Of a stretch of 64,000 nt of DNA, positions 24,303 through 33,960 are shown piece after piece. Position numbers and translations under genes: made by a program. The notes below the pieces were generated by a model. That model had not been told where the DNA came from. It saw only the letters and a list, made by a program, of their open reading frames with translations, and did no database searches. Source of the stretch: an uncultured Bacilli bacterium (GTDB lineage Bacteria; Bacillota_I; Bacilli_A; RF39; UBA660); NCBI GenBank assembly GCA_944371325.1, contig CALVXO010000001.1, positions 1 to 64,000 on the forward strand, written 5' to 3'. Position 1 is the stretch's first letter. Each line of letters opens with the position of its first letter.

Positions 24303-25382
24303 TTACTTTATTTGTTCCCATGGTAAATTATCATAACCAAAATGACCATAACTTGCTATATCATAATAAATTGGTCTTAATAAATTTAATTCTTTTATAA
24401 TGTTATCAACTGAAAAATCAAAACTATTTTTAACATAGCTATTTATTTCTTCCATGCTTACTTTATTAGTATTAAATGTTTCAATATTAACACTAATAGG
24501 TTGTTCTAATCCAATAGCATAAGATACTTCTACTTCACATCTATCACATAAATTATGATAAACAATATTTTTAGCTACATATCTTGCATAATAAGCAGCA
24601 CTTCTATCTACTTTAGATGGATCTTTACTACTAAAGCAACCACCACCTACTTTACCAACGCCACCATATGTATCTACCACTATTTTTCTTCCAGTTGTAC
24701 CACTATCACCAAATGGTCCACCAATTACAAAAGAACCACTTGTATTAATTAAAATTTTAGTATCTATCATTAATTCTTTAGGTATAACTTCATCGATTAC
24801 ATTTTCTTTTATATATTTTTTTAATTCTTCTTGAGTAACATCTTTTTTATGTTGAGATGAAACAATTATTGTATCAATTCTTTTAGGAATATTATCTACA
24901 TATTCTACTGTAACTTGAGCTTTACCATCTGGCATTAAAATAGAATTTTTATCTTTTTTTCTAACTAAAGCAAGTTGTTTTGTTATTTTATTAGCAAGTA
25001 AAATAGGTAAAGGCATAAATTCTTTTGTTTCATTAGTTGCATAACCAAACATTATTCCTTGATCTCCGGCACATATTTTCTTTTTAGAAACAGCATTATT
25101 TATTTCTTGTGATTGGCCACTTACTTTAACTAACACTTCAAAATCATCATCATAACCAATATCTTTAAGGACATCTTTAGCTAACTCTTCATAATCTAAT
25201 TTTGCTTTTGTATTAGCTTCTCCATATATTAAAATAAAATTATCTTTAATTGTTGCTTCTACAGCCATATGACTATTAATATCTTCCATTAAAGCCATAT
25301 CTAAAATTTTATCACTTATTTTGTCACATATCTTATCTGGGTGACCTTCTGTTACTGATTCACTTGTTATCAATTTTTTCAT
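24303..25382 (-). CDS. metK: S-adenosylmethionine synthetase
   Basis: A 359-residue enzyme that makes SAM from methionine and ATP. Family motifs are SESVTEGHPDKICD at the N-terminus, CAGDQGIMFGYA (methionine and ATP binding), GGGCFSSKDPSKVDRS and the C-terminal ASYGHFGYDNLPWE. It is slightly short compared with typical MetK (about 385-400). The ATG at 25382 follows GGAGG and replaces a much longer upstream frame that runs through the riboswitch. It is controlled by a SAM-I riboswitch. Confidence 0.96.
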   Translation of the reverse strand: MKKLITSESVTEGHPDKICDKISDKILDMALMEDINSHMAVEATIKDNFILIYGEANTKAKLDYEELAKDVLKDIGYDDDFEVLVKVSGQSQEINNAVSKKKICAGDQGIMFGYATNETKEFMPLPILLANKITKQLALVRKKDKNSILMPDGKAQVTVEYVDNIPKRIDTIIVSSQHKKDVTQEELKKYIKENVIDEVIPKELMIDTKILINTSGSFVIGGPFGDSGTTGRKIVVDTYGGVGKVGGGCFSSKDPSKVDRSAAYYARYVAKNIVYHNLCDRCEVEVSYAIGLEQPISVNIETFNTNKVSMEEINSYVKNSFDFSVDNIIKELNLLRPIYYDIASYGHFGYDNLPWEQIK

Positions 25383-25408
25383 TTTAATTACCTCCATTAC
25401 ATTATATG

Positions 25409-25435
25409 AAAAAAGACTCCGTGAAAGAGCCTTTT
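25409..25435 (-). terminator. Attenuator of the metK riboswitch
   Basis: AAGGCTC and GGAGTCTT form a stem and are followed by TTTTTT on the minus strand. SAM binding to the aptamer would leave this stem free to stop transcription before metK. Confidence 0.8.
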
Positions 25436-25525
25436 CTTTCATCGATATTAGCTTTACCACCTAACTTAATAGGTTGGTATGAGTTCACTGAGCTAATTCT
25501 CTCCCTCATTCTTGATAAAATTATA
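25436..25525 (-). promoter_or_regulatory. SAM-I riboswitch (S-box) before metK
   Basis: On the minus strand TTATCAAGA, GAGGGAGAGA, TGAA, CCAACC, GGTGGTAAAGC and GATGAAAG occur in the order and spacing of the S-box aptamer. The closing helix is TTTATC with GATGAA (one wobble). A terminator follows. The 5' end overlaps the last codons of miaB, so a promoter must lie within or ahead of miaB. Confidence 0.85.
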
Positions 25526-26927
25526 TTATTTCGCCATCCATACTCCATGTTTTAACTGAAGTAATTTTAACATTTACTATTTTACCTAAATAATTGCTAT
25601 CTGCTTTAACGTTTACTAATTTCATAGTATCAGTATATCCTTTTAAATAACTACTATTTTTACTACTATAATCTTCTAATAAAACAGGTACTATTTTATT
25701 TAAATATTTATCATTGTTTTCTTTAGAATATTTATTTACTAAATTATTTAATGTTTGTAATCTTTCTTCTTTTTCTTCTAAAGTTATATCATCCTTCATA
25801 CGACATGCTGGTGTTCCAATTCGAGGAGAAAAGATAAAAGTAAATGCGCCATCATATTTACAAATATTTACTACATCTAATGTATCTTGAAAATCTTCTT
25901 TAGTTTCATTTGGAAAACCTACTATAATATCGGTCGTAATTGAACAATTAGGTATTTTAGATTTTAATTTATTATATAAAGTTAGATATTCTTCTTTTGT
26001 ATATCTTCTACCCATTAATTTTAATATTTTGTCAGACCCTGATTGTAAAGGTAAATGAATATAAGGCATAATATTTTTATATTTACTTATTACATCGATC
26101 ATATCATCATTAAAATCCCATGGGTGACTAGTTACAAATCTAACTCTTTCAATATTAGTTTTAGCTACATCTTCTAATAAATTAGCCATATTATAATCGA
26201 TATCTAAATCTTTACCATAAGCATTAACATTTTGACCTAATAATGTTATTTCTTTATAACCATCTTTAATTAATTGTTTTACTTCATCAATTATATATTT
26301 AGGTAATCTACTTCTTTGTTTTCCTCTAGTATAAGGTACTATACAATAAGTACAAAATTTATCACAACCATACATAATATTAACCCAAGCTTTATATTTG
26401 CTATCCCTTTTAACAGGAATATTTTCAATAACATCACCTTCAATAGAAAATACATCTATTTCTTGTTTGTTTTTTGATTTTTCTATTATATTAGGTAAAT
26501 CATAAATATTGTGAGTACCAAAAACAAAATCGATCCATTTATATTTATTTAGTATTTCATCTACAATTACTTCTTCTTGAGCCATACAGCCACCAAAACC
26601 AACCATAACTTCTTTAGATTGTTTCATATGTTTAATTCTACCTAATAAGCCAAATACTTTATTATGAGCATTTTCTCTTATTGCACATGTATTTAAAATA
26701 ATTAAATTAGCATCTTCCATATTATCGGTAGCAGTATATCCCATATCTTCTAATATTGCTTTAATATTTTCTGAATCATGTTCATTCATTTGACAACCAT
26801 AAGTCTTAACAAAATATTTTTTGTTTAACCCTAATGTTTTTTGTTCTTCTGTTATTTTATAATTATCTAGAATTTCAACTTTTTCTTTTGTTCTTCTTCT
26901 TGCATCATTTAAATTTGGTAGATTCAT
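25521..26927 (-). CDS. miaB: tRNA 2-methylthio-N6-isopentenyladenosine synthase
   Basis: A 468-residue methylthiotransferase that adds a methylthio group to i6A37 of tRNA. The N-terminal UPF0004 cluster domain begins YFVKTYGCQMNEHDSE, the radical SAM motif is YGCDKFCTYCIVPYTRG, and a TRAM domain ends the protein (about 405-468). All six cluster cysteines appear present. The ATG at 26927 fits the AGGAAG site; a GTG at 26936 is too close to it. Confidence 0.95.
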   Translation of the reverse strand: MNLPNLNDARRRTKEKVEILDNYKITEEQKTLGLNKKYFVKTYGCQMNEHDSENIKAILEDMGYTATDNMEDANLIILNTCAIRENAHNKVFGLLGRIKHMKQSKEVMVGFGGCMAQEEVIVDEILNKYKWIDFVFGTHNIYDLPNIIEKSKNKQEIDVFSIEGDVIENIPVKRDSKYKAWVNIMYGCDKFCTYCIVPYTRGKQRSRLPKYIIDEVKQLIKDGYKEITLLGQNVNAYGKDLDIDYNMANLLEDVAKTNIERVRFVTSHPWDFNDDMIDVISKYKNIMPYIHLPLQSGSDKILKLMGRRYTKEEYLTLYNKLKSKIPNCSITTDIIVGFPNETKEDFQDTLDVVNICKYDGAFTFIFSPRIGTPACRMKDDITLEEKEERLQTLNNLVNKYSKENNDKYLNKIVPVLLEDYSSKNSSYLKGYTDTMKLVNVKADSNYLGKIVNVKITSVKTWSMDGEII

Positions 26928-27003
26928 TAAAACCACTTCCTAGGTATAAATAATATCATATTTAGTAAATTATTTCAAGAAAAAAATTGTAACTAAGTAC
27001 AAT

Positions 27004-28638
27004 TTAAATTTCTTGAATCATAATTAAAATTATTGGTTTTGATTCTGTTTGTTGATAAAAATAATTACCTACTTTATCTCTTATTTCATTTTTAGTTTTA
27101 CCATAATCAATATAAGATACTTTAGTATTATTTTTAATTATTTCTAAAGACATATTACTAGCTTCTTTAATTAAATCAATATTTTCTTTAACATAAACAA
27201 AACCTTTAGTTACAATTTGTGGACCTGATAAAATTTGTTTAGTAGCTTTATCAATTATGGCTAAAATTAAAACAATACCATTTTCCCCTAACATTTCACG
27301 ATCTTTGATAACTAAATCACCAACATCGCCTAATGTTTTACCATCAATTAAAATATCATCTACTTTAATAAATTCTTTATCATCAGTTAGTTTACCATTA
27401 ACAAAAGTAGCAACTTCACCATTTAATTTAAGTATAATATTTTCGTCTTTCATTCCCATTTGTTTAGCAACTTCACTATTAGCAACTTGATGTCTATATT
27501 CCCCATTAACTGGAAAATAATATTTAGGTTGTAACAAATTTAACATCAACATTAAATCTTCACTTGATGCATGTAATGAATTAAATTGTTTACTTGACAT
27601 TGTAATTAAATTACATCCTTTTTTAGCTATATCATCGAATACCATAGTAGCACTTTTTTCCATGCCATCATAAACAGGTGAAGCAAAAATAATTGTATCA
27701 TCTTCATTTAAAGTTATAAATTTATCATATCCTTTAACAATTCTTTTAATGTTAGAAAAAGGTTTTTCTCTTTCATCAGATACAATAATAATTGAATCTT
27801 TTTCTAAATGATGAATATTACCAATTCTTGATTTATCAAAATTGATATAACCATTATTAATTGAATTGATTAAAGTATTTTCTAATCTTTTACCTAAAAT
27901 AATAACTTTTTTATTAGCTTCAGTTATAACATTTAATAATTCTTGAATTCTAAATATTTGTCCTTGTAATATATTAACTAAGATTCTGTTTTTAGAACTA
28001 TTAATAATTTCTCTTAAGTAATTATAACTTCTATGTTTTGGAGAAGTATAACCTATTTTATCAGCATATAATGATTCACTTAATAAACATAATACACCTT
28101 GTTTTCCAACATAAGCAAGTTTACCAATATCTGTTTTATAGTTTCCTTGCATAGCAGAATCAAAAACAAAGTTACCAGTATAAAATATTGCTCCATCTTT
28201 CGTATATAATACATATCCTACAGCATCTGGTACTGAATGCGATAAACTAATAGGAAAAATATAATTCTTACCTACTTTTATTTTTTTATGTGGTTTAATT
28301 TCAACTAAATCAGCTTTTAACTTTTCTTGCTTTAATTCTTCTTTTAGTAAATCTAAAGTAAATTTAGTTCCATATATTTTGATATTAGGTAAATCATATA
28401 ATATATCAGGAATAGCTCCTATTTGTTCATCATGACCATGGGATAAAAATATACCTTGAATTTTATTTTTATTTTTAATTAAATAATCATAATTAGGAAT
28501 TATATAATCGACACCTAACATTTTATCATCAGCATATTTTAATCCAGCTTCAAATACATATAGTTCATCATCAACATTAATGACATACATATTTTTACCT
28601 ATTTCATTTAAACCACCTAATGCAAAAATTTTGATCAT
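27004..28638 (-). CDS. Degenerate RNase J-family protein (RNase J2-like)
   Basis: A 544-residue metallo-beta-lactamase/beta-CASP ribonuclease family member with the RNase J C-terminal domain. The metal-binding motif HxHxDH is changed to HGHDEQ (67-72), the next ligand region reads YTGNFVFD rather than HTGDFKFD, and PVHGEYR is PVNGEYR. RNase J2 of Bacilli shows similar loss. It is therefore probably a weak or inactive partner of an RNase J1 encoded elsewhere. The ATG at 28638 follows AAAGGAGG. The family call is firm; loss of activity is inferred. Confidence 0.88.
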   Translation of the reverse strand: MIKIFALGGLNEIGKNMYVINVDDELYVFEAGLKYADDKMLGVDYIIPNYDYLIKNKNKIQGIFLSHGHDEQIGAIPDILYDLPNIKIYGTKFTLDLLKEELKQEKLKADLVEIKPHKKIKVGKNYIFPISLSHSVPDAVGYVLYTKDGAIFYTGNFVFDSAMQGNYKTDIGKLAYVGKQGVLCLLSESLYADKIGYTSPKHRSYNYLREIINSSKNRILVNILQGQIFRIQELLNVITEANKKVIILGKRLENTLINSINNGYINFDKSRIGNIHHLEKDSIIIVSDEREKPFSNIKRIVKGYDKFITLNEDDTIIFASPVYDGMEKSATMVFDDIAKKGCNLITMSSKQFNSLHASSEDLMLMLNLLQPKYYFPVNGEYRHQVANSEVAKQMGMKDENIILKLNGEVATFVNGKLTDDKEFIKVDDILIDGKTLGDVGDLVIKDREMLGENGIVLILAIIDKATKQILSGPQIVTKGFVYVKENIDLIKEASNMSLEIIKNNTKVSYIDYGKTKNEIRDKVGNYFYQQTESKPIILIMIQEI

Positions 28639-28693
28639 TTTATTACCTCCTTTCATTTAAAAAGACTAATTAATTATATCAAAAAATAACGAA

Positions 28694-29113
28694 TTAGTCC
28701 AGTTTTAGTGATTTTACTTTTACATCTTCTTTTCTATTTATATCATTTATTGCTTTTTTGGCCAACCTTAATGACATAAAAGGTTTAATATATTTAGAAG
28801 AATAATTGGATAATTGTTCAAAATTAATATAACCATCATTAGTAGTCATATCTATGATTGGATTATCAGTTATAACTTGATAATCTTCTAAAGAGGATTT
28901 AATAGGATGATATATTTTATTATCAAATAAATTCATATAACCTATAACATTATTAAATTGATCAGTTACAATCATAAATATACTTTTATCTTTTTTTACA
29001 TCAAAGTGATGAATTACACAAGTAGATTTATATATACCTCCATACACATATTCTAATGTTTCATCCACATAATTTGCTACGTATAATTTATTTAAAGGTA
29101 TCTTTTCAAACAT
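28694..29113 (-). CDS. Unrecognised 139-residue soluble protein
   Basis: No family is recognised. The protein is soluble, with an aromatic-rich N-terminal part (KLYVANYVDETLEYVYGGIY) and a central beta-rich part (FMIVTDQFNNVIGYMNLFDN). It has a clear AAGGAAAG ribosome binding site, and a promoter with TTGACT-N18-TATACT on the minus strand starts about 50 bp upstream. Natural composition supports a real gene between the RNase J and ylmC genes. Confidence 0.6.
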   Translation of the reverse strand: MFEKIPLNKLYVANYVDETLEYVYGGIYKSTCVIHHFDVKKDKSIFMIVTDQFNNVIGYMNLFDNKIYHPIKSSLEDYQVITDNPIIDMTTNDGYINFEQLSNYSSKYIKPFMSLRLAKKAINDINRKEDVKVKSLKLD

Positions 29114-29200
29114 AAAACTTTCCTTTCCATTTTTTAGCGGGACCTCCAGTATATCACATAAAAAAAATAAGAGTCAATAAAATTGGTATAATTTACCATT

Positions 29201-29422
29201 TCATTGACAACTTACAATTATAACATCATCACCAATTGTTTTTATTTGACTCCACTTAATTTCTATTTCATCTTTTGAGGTAAACATCGATATTAAAAAT
29301 TTACTTTTTTCAACAACTAAATATTTTATTATTCCATCTTCAATTATTACATCAATAATATTACCAATTAATTTACCATCGGTTGTTATTATGTTTTTAG
29401 ATTGTAGTTCACTTAACCGCAT
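29201..29422 (-). CDS. ylmC: PRC-barrel protein, YlmC/YmxH family
   Basis: A 73-residue PRC-barrel domain (MRLSELQSKNIITTDGKLIG, then IIKYLVVEK, then IEIKWSQIKTIGDDVIIV). YlmC/YmxH proteins are conserved in spore formers and lie near sigE-sigG in B. subtilis, as here right after sigG. Their molecular role is not known. Confidence 0.88.
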   Translation of the reverse strand: MRLSELQSKNIITTDGKLIGNIIDVIIEDGIIKYLVVEKSKFLISMFTSKDEIEIKWSQIKTIGDDVIIVSCQ

Positions 29423-29447
29423 ATTACCACCTAATAAAATTTATGAC

Positions 29448-30221
29448 TTATTTTAATAATTTTTTCATATTATCTAAACAATTTTTTTCTATTCTAGATA
29501 TTTGAGCTTGAGATATTCCAATTTCTTCAGATAATTCCATTTGCGTAATTCCTTCAAAATATCTTTTATAAATAATATATTTTTCTTTTTCTTTTAAATT
29601 ATTAATAGCTTCTCTTAACATAATATTCATATCTAATCCAACTTTATCTTTTTTATCAGCTATTTGTTCTTCTAAATAAATAGTATCTCCCCCATCACTA
29701 TAAATAGGTTCTTGGATACTAACAGCATCCTTAACAGCTTCAAATGCTTGCATAACATCTAATTCTTCTAATTCTAATGCTTCGGCAATCTCTTTAATAG
29801 TTGGTTCCCTATTTAATTTATTAGTTAATTCTTCTTTTGCTTTTAATCCCTTATAAGCAATATCCTTTAAGTTTCTAGTAACCCTTAAAGAACTATTATC
29901 CCTTAAATATCTTTTAATTTCTCCTAATATCATTGGAACGGCATAAGTCGAAAATCTTACTTCATGCGATAAATCAAAATTATCAATAGCTTTAATTAAT
30001 CCAACACATCCAACCTGAAATAAATCATCTAAATTATCAGTTCTATTATTATACTTTCTTAAAATAGATAAAACTAATTTTAAATTACCATTAATTAAAT
30101 CATCTTTTGCTAACATATCACCACTTTGATATTTTTTAAATAAATCTACCATCTCTTCATTACTTAAAACTTTAATATTCGCAGTATTCACGCCACATAT
30201 TTCTACTCTATGACGTGCCAT
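29448..30221 (-). CDS. sigG: RNA polymerase sigma-G, forespore specific
   Basis: A 257-residue sigma-70 family factor. The N-terminus (ARHRVEICGVNT) is the sigma-G signature that escapes SpoIIAB regulation differently from sigma-F. Region 2 has DLFQVGCVGLIKAIDNFDL and RFSTYAVPMILGEIKRY. Region 4 has GITQMELSEEIGISQAQISR. Sigma-G directs late forespore transcription. The ATG at 30221 follows AAAGGAG. The gene is not next to sigE or spoIIGA, which lie elsewhere. Confidence 0.94.
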   Translation of the reverse strand: MARHRVEICGVNTANIKVLSNEEMVDLFKKYQSGDMLAKDDLINGNLKLVLSILRKYNNRTDNLDDLFQVGCVGLIKAIDNFDLSHEVRFSTYAVPMILGEIKRYLRDNSSLRVTRNLKDIAYKGLKAKEELTNKLNREPTIKEIAEALELEELDVMQAFEAVKDAVSIQEPIYSDGGDTIYLEEQIADKKDKVGLDMNIMLREAINNLKEKEKYIIYKRYFEGITQMELSEEIGISQAQISRIEKNCLDNMKKLLK

Positions 30222-30274
30222 AAAAAAATCTCCTTTCATATCAATTATGATATAAAAAGAGATATTTAATACAA

Positions 30275-31435
30275 TTACTTTATAAAATTACCATCTTTCA
30301 TAATTATTTCTCCATCAGCAATAACTTCTAAATCTTTAGTACCTATCATAAAGTCAACATGCGTATTACTTTTATTAACTATATCAAAATTAGATTCTTT
30401 TATACATTCTAAATAACTAGAGCCTAACGCTAAATGACAAGCCGCATTCTCATCATACAAAGTTTCATAAAAGATTAAATTAGATTTAGAAATTGGAGAA
30501 TCATAATCAACTAAAGCAACTTCTCCTAAATATTTAGAATTTTCATCAGTTTCAATTATTTGTCTTAATGTGTCTTTGCCTACTTTAGCATCAAAATTAA
30601 TAACCGCACCATCTTTAAATTCTAAGTAAAAATCTTCAATTAAACTACCATTATACACTAATGGTTTTGAACTATAAACAATACCATTAACACCGAACTT
30701 ATAAGGTGATGTAAATATTTCTTCCGTTGGCATATTAGCAATTGTTTCTATTCCGTTTATTACTGTATTACCACCAGCCCATATATGATCTTTTGGTAAT
30801 TCTATTGTTAAATCAGTACCTAAACTATTTTTAAAAGTTAATTTTTTATATTGCTTATTATTCATAAATTCTGATTTTTTACTATTTAATTTAATCTTAT
30901 TATCCCATTCTTTAATTGGATCATCCTTATCAATTAAACACATTTTATAAATAATATTCCATAACTTATTTACATTATCTTCTTCATTTGGAAATAACTT
31001 ATCAGCCCATGTTTTAGTTACAACCGAAGCAATACACCAAACAATTTCATTTTTTAATTGTCTTTCTTTATAAATAGGTTTAGTTTCTCTTACTAATTTA
31101 GAACTTAATTCTAATTTTTTATTATCTATTCCACTAAAATCCTCATAAGCATATAACATTAAAAAACAAGCATCTTTTTTCGCATATTCATCAAATATTT
31201 TTTTATTAAAGAAACTACTATTTTTTAATTCATCTTCACTTAAATTATTTAATTGTAATTTTTTTAATTCTTCATCTTCAAAATCAATATATATATCCTT
31301 AACACCTATTTCATAAGCCTTTTTAATTAATATCCTTACAAAATCATAAACTTCAATTGGACATGATATTAATAAAGGTTGATTAGATATATTTAAACAT
31401 CTTTTTAATAACAATTCCGCATACTTTTCTTGCAT
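30275..31435 (-). CDS. M29-family aminopeptidase
   Basis: A 386-residue metallopeptidase of the M29 (AmpS/AmpT) family. The late catalytic block ENAACHLALGSSYLE and the preceding EVALVDYDSPISKSNLIF are typical, and the metal ligands Glu and His are spread over the C-terminal half. It removes N-terminal residues from peptides in the cytoplasm. It is transcribed away from the ferritin-like gene. Confidence 0.9.
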   Translation of the reverse strand: MQEKYAELLLKRCLNISNQPLLISCPIEVYDFVRILIKKAYEIGVKDIYIDFEDEELKKLQLNNLSEDELKNSSFFNKKIFDEYAKKDACFLMLYAYEDFSGIDNKKLELSSKLVRETKPIYKERQLKNEIVWCIASVVTKTWADKLFPNEEDNVNKLWNIIYKMCLIDKDDPIKEWDNKIKLNSKKSEFMNNKQYKKLTFKNSLGTDLTIELPKDHIWAGGNTVINGIETIANMPTEEIFTSPYKFGVNGIVYSSKPLVYNGSLIEDFYLEFKDGAVINFDAKVGKDTLRQIIETDENSKYLGEVALVDYDSPISKSNLIFYETLYDENAACHLALGSSYLECIKESNFDIVNKSNTHVDFMIGTKDLEVIADGEIIMKDGNFIK

Positions 31436-31518
31436 TTTATCACTCTCCTATAACTATTATATCCCAAAAAGATACATTTTAATTATTTTTTTTAATATAA
31501 TTAATTAGGTGATTAATT

Positions 31519-31995
31519 ATGTATTATAAGTCAACTTTACCTTATCCTGAAATTAAGGTTGAAAAAGAAAATATTGAATATGCGAAATTATTAATGTATC
31601 CATACGCTAGTATGGTAAGTGAAGATACTGCAACTCATTTATATATGTATCAATCATTTATTTTAAATGATGAAATAGGTAAAATATTAGAAAATATTGC
31701 TATAGTTGAAATGAAACATTTAGAATTACTAGCAAAAACAATTAATATGTTAGGTTTAAAACCAAAATATAAATCTAATGATATTCCATGGAATAGTAAT
31801 TATGTTAACTATAATACCAACTTAAAAGATATATTAAAAATAAATATTGATGCTGAAACATTAGCCATTAAAAATTATCAAAATTTAATTAAAGTAATAG
31901 ATGATAAATATATTAAAGAATTATTAAAAAGAATAATAATTGATGAAGAAATACATTTAAAAATATTTAATGAATTATTAAATAAAAACAAATAA
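31519..31995 (+). CDS. Ferritin-like (rubrerythrin/Mn-catalase type) protein
   Basis: A 158-residue four-helix bundle. Two ExxH pairs are visible, VEMKHLELL and IDEEIHLKIF, with acidic ligands in SEDTATHLYMYQ and DAETLAIKNYQ, so a di-metal site is likely. There is no rubredoxin domain. It might handle peroxide or metal; similar short proteins occur in spore coats (CotJC-like). It has its own terminator. Confidence 0.78.
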   Translation: MYYKSTLPYPEIKVEKENIEYAKLLMYPYASMVSEDTATHLYMYQSFILNDEIGKILENIAIVEMKHLELLAKTINMLGLKPKYKSNDIPWNSNYVNYNTNLKDILKINIDAETLAIKNYQNLIKVIDDKYIKELLKRIIIDEEIHLKIFNELLNKNK

Positions 31996-32029
31996 AAAAG
32001 TCGTAACAATTAAGTTATAACTTTTTTTA
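31994..32029 (+). terminator. Rho-independent terminator
   Basis: AAAAAGTCGTAAC pairs with GTTATAACTTTTT and runs into T residues after the ferritin-like gene. Confidence 0.6.
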
Positions 32030-32039
32030 TTTTATATAA

Positions 32040-33842
32040 TTATTCTGAAGGTGTAGATACATCTGGTATACCATCACCGTTCAAATCTAATTTAACAACA
32101 ATAGTTCTATTCTTAGTTACTGTATTATTATCACTATCAGTAACAGTATAAGTAATTATATTAGTTCCTTCTAATAATACACTAGTATCTGTAAATGGTA
32201 GTCCATTAAATGTTATAGTTGGTGTTAATATTCCGTCTTCTTTATCTGTAACAGTTACATCACTTAATAAATCAACAACTTGATTTTTAATTATGATAAG
32301 TGGTGTTTCATCAAATGAAATAACTGGTAATTCACCTATTGTAGTTGGTTCTTCTGGTTTAGGATCAGGTTTTGGAGCAACATAAACTGGATCATTAATA
32401 TCAGTTACTTCTTTGTCATAACTACTTTCTAACATTTCCCCCGCAATAACTTTATCAATTAAACTTTGAGCTTCTGTAACTGTTTCTTCATTAGGAATCA
32501 TTACATATAATTTTTGATTTTGATATGAATATGTATATTCACTACCATCAGATCCATCTAAACTATAACTTGTAATGTTCCAACTTGCCATATCATTTAA
32601 TTGCATTTTTATTAATTTTTGGATATCATTATCACTCATATTAGTTTGGAAAGTACCATTTAAAGATTTTAATATTTTACTATATCCTGTTATAATAGCA
32701 GGACTAGTTACTTTTCTTATAATACCATCAATAACTGCTTGTTGGTTAATACCACGGGCTCTATCACCACCTGGTAATCTTTTTCTTTCACGAGAAAATG
32801 ACAATGCCTGTTTACCATTCATATGGTTATATCCTTGTGTAAAATAATATGTTCCTCCTGTTGCTTGTGAACTAGTGAAACTATATTTAGAATAAACATC
32901 GACACCATCTAATGCATCAACTATATTTTCTAAAGATGAGAAATTAACGCGATAATAATAGTTAATATCAGTAGCTAGTAAATCTTCTAATGTTCCAACA
33001 GATGTCTCAACACCATATAATCCAGCATGTGTTAATTTATCTTTGTAACCAGTTGTTCCTCTTAATTGAACATAATAATCTCTTGGAACAGAAATTAATA
33101 ATACTTGTTTTGTTTTTGGATTAACTGTTACAACTATATTAACATCACTTCTTGAAACAGTAGCAATACTACCATATGAATCAATTCCACTTACATAAAT
33201 TGTAAATGGTTGATTAGTAACATCAGTTTCTTTAGTAATTTCAATTTCAGTTTTAATATTTATAGTATAAATTGTTCTAAACATTCCATTATATTCTTCA
33301 TTTTGTTCATATATTAATGACAAAGATGATTCTTCTATTAAAACAGAATCTATTTTTTTATCTATTAAATCTTTAAACATATCATCATTTTGATCATATT
33401 TTATGTTTTCAATTGTAACTTCTTCATTTAATTTATTTAAAGCTTCATTAATATTTGATAATTCGTTAGTAGTATAACCAATATTACTTAGTTCTGATAT
33501 ATTATTAAAACTACTATCATTTAAAACTAATACTAAATAGTTTTCTTCTTTATATTTATTACTTCCAAAACCGTTAAAAAATCCTAATGTAACATTTATA
33601 TAATAAAATAATATACCAATTACAATAACTAAAATACCACTTAAAACATAGCCTATTATATTTTTTATTTTATGTTTTTTAAATAACAAGAAAAATAATC
33701 CAACATCAAATAAAATAAATATTACAAATAATAATATTAAAAATTTCAATGGTACCATATTAGTAAAGGTAACAAAGATTAAAAATAAGATAGATAAAAA
33801 AGTAATAATTGCATATACAATTCGATTAATACTAAATTTCAT
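32040..33842 (-). CDS. LytR-CpsA-Psr cell-wall ligase with Ig-like C-terminus
   Basis: A 600-residue protein. Three or four N-terminal helices cover about residues 8-95. The LCP domain spans about 200-390 (RSDVNIVVTVNPKTKQVLLI, PRDYYVQL, KLTHAGLYG, NYYYRVNFSSL, RERKRLPGGDRARG) with the phosphate-binding arginines in place. LCP enzymes join teichoic acids or capsule to peptidoglycan. The C-terminus adds a Pro-rich linker and an Ig-like domain (DUF5011 type) ending LDLNGDGIPDVSTPSE. Confidence 0.9.
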   Translation of the reverse strand: MKFSINRIVYAIITFLSILFLIFVTFTNMVPLKFLILLFVIFILFDVGLFFLLFKKHKIKNIIGYVLSGILVIVIGILFYYINVTLGFFNGFGSNKYKEENYLVLVLNDSSFNNISELSNIGYTTNELSNINEALNKLNEEVTIENIKYDQNDDMFKDLIDKKIDSVLIEESSLSLIYEQNEEYNGMFRTIYTINIKTEIEITKETDVTNQPFTIYVSGIDSYGSIATVSRSDVNIVVTVNPKTKQVLLISVPRDYYVQLRGTTGYKDKLTHAGLYGVETSVGTLEDLLATDINYYYRVNFSSLENIVDALDGVDVYSKYSFTSSQATGGTYYFTQGYNHMNGKQALSFSRERKRLPGGDRARGINQQAVIDGIIRKVTSPAIITGYSKILKSLNGTFQTNMSDNDIQKLIKMQLNDMASWNITSYSLDGSDGSEYTYSYQNQKLYVMIPNEETVTEAQSLIDKVIAGEMLESSYDKEVTDINDPVYVAPKPDPKPEEPTTIGELPVISFDETPLIIIKNQVVDLLSDVTVTDKEDGILTPTITFNGLPFTDTSVLLEGTNIITYTVTDSDNNTVTKNRTIVVKLDLNGDGIPDVSTPSE

Positions 33843-33960
33843 TTATATCACCACTTAAATCATTATATCATATTTTTACTATATTTTTTTATCATATTAT
33901 ATAATTGACAAAAATTGGACAAATTAAAAATTAGATAAATTTGATCATCTAACTTTCATA

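Noticed and set aside
25383-25460. 26-residue N-terminal extension of MetK
   Set aside because: It is a translation of the riboswitch terminator; MKKLITSESVTEGHPDK with GGAGG ahead is the family start.
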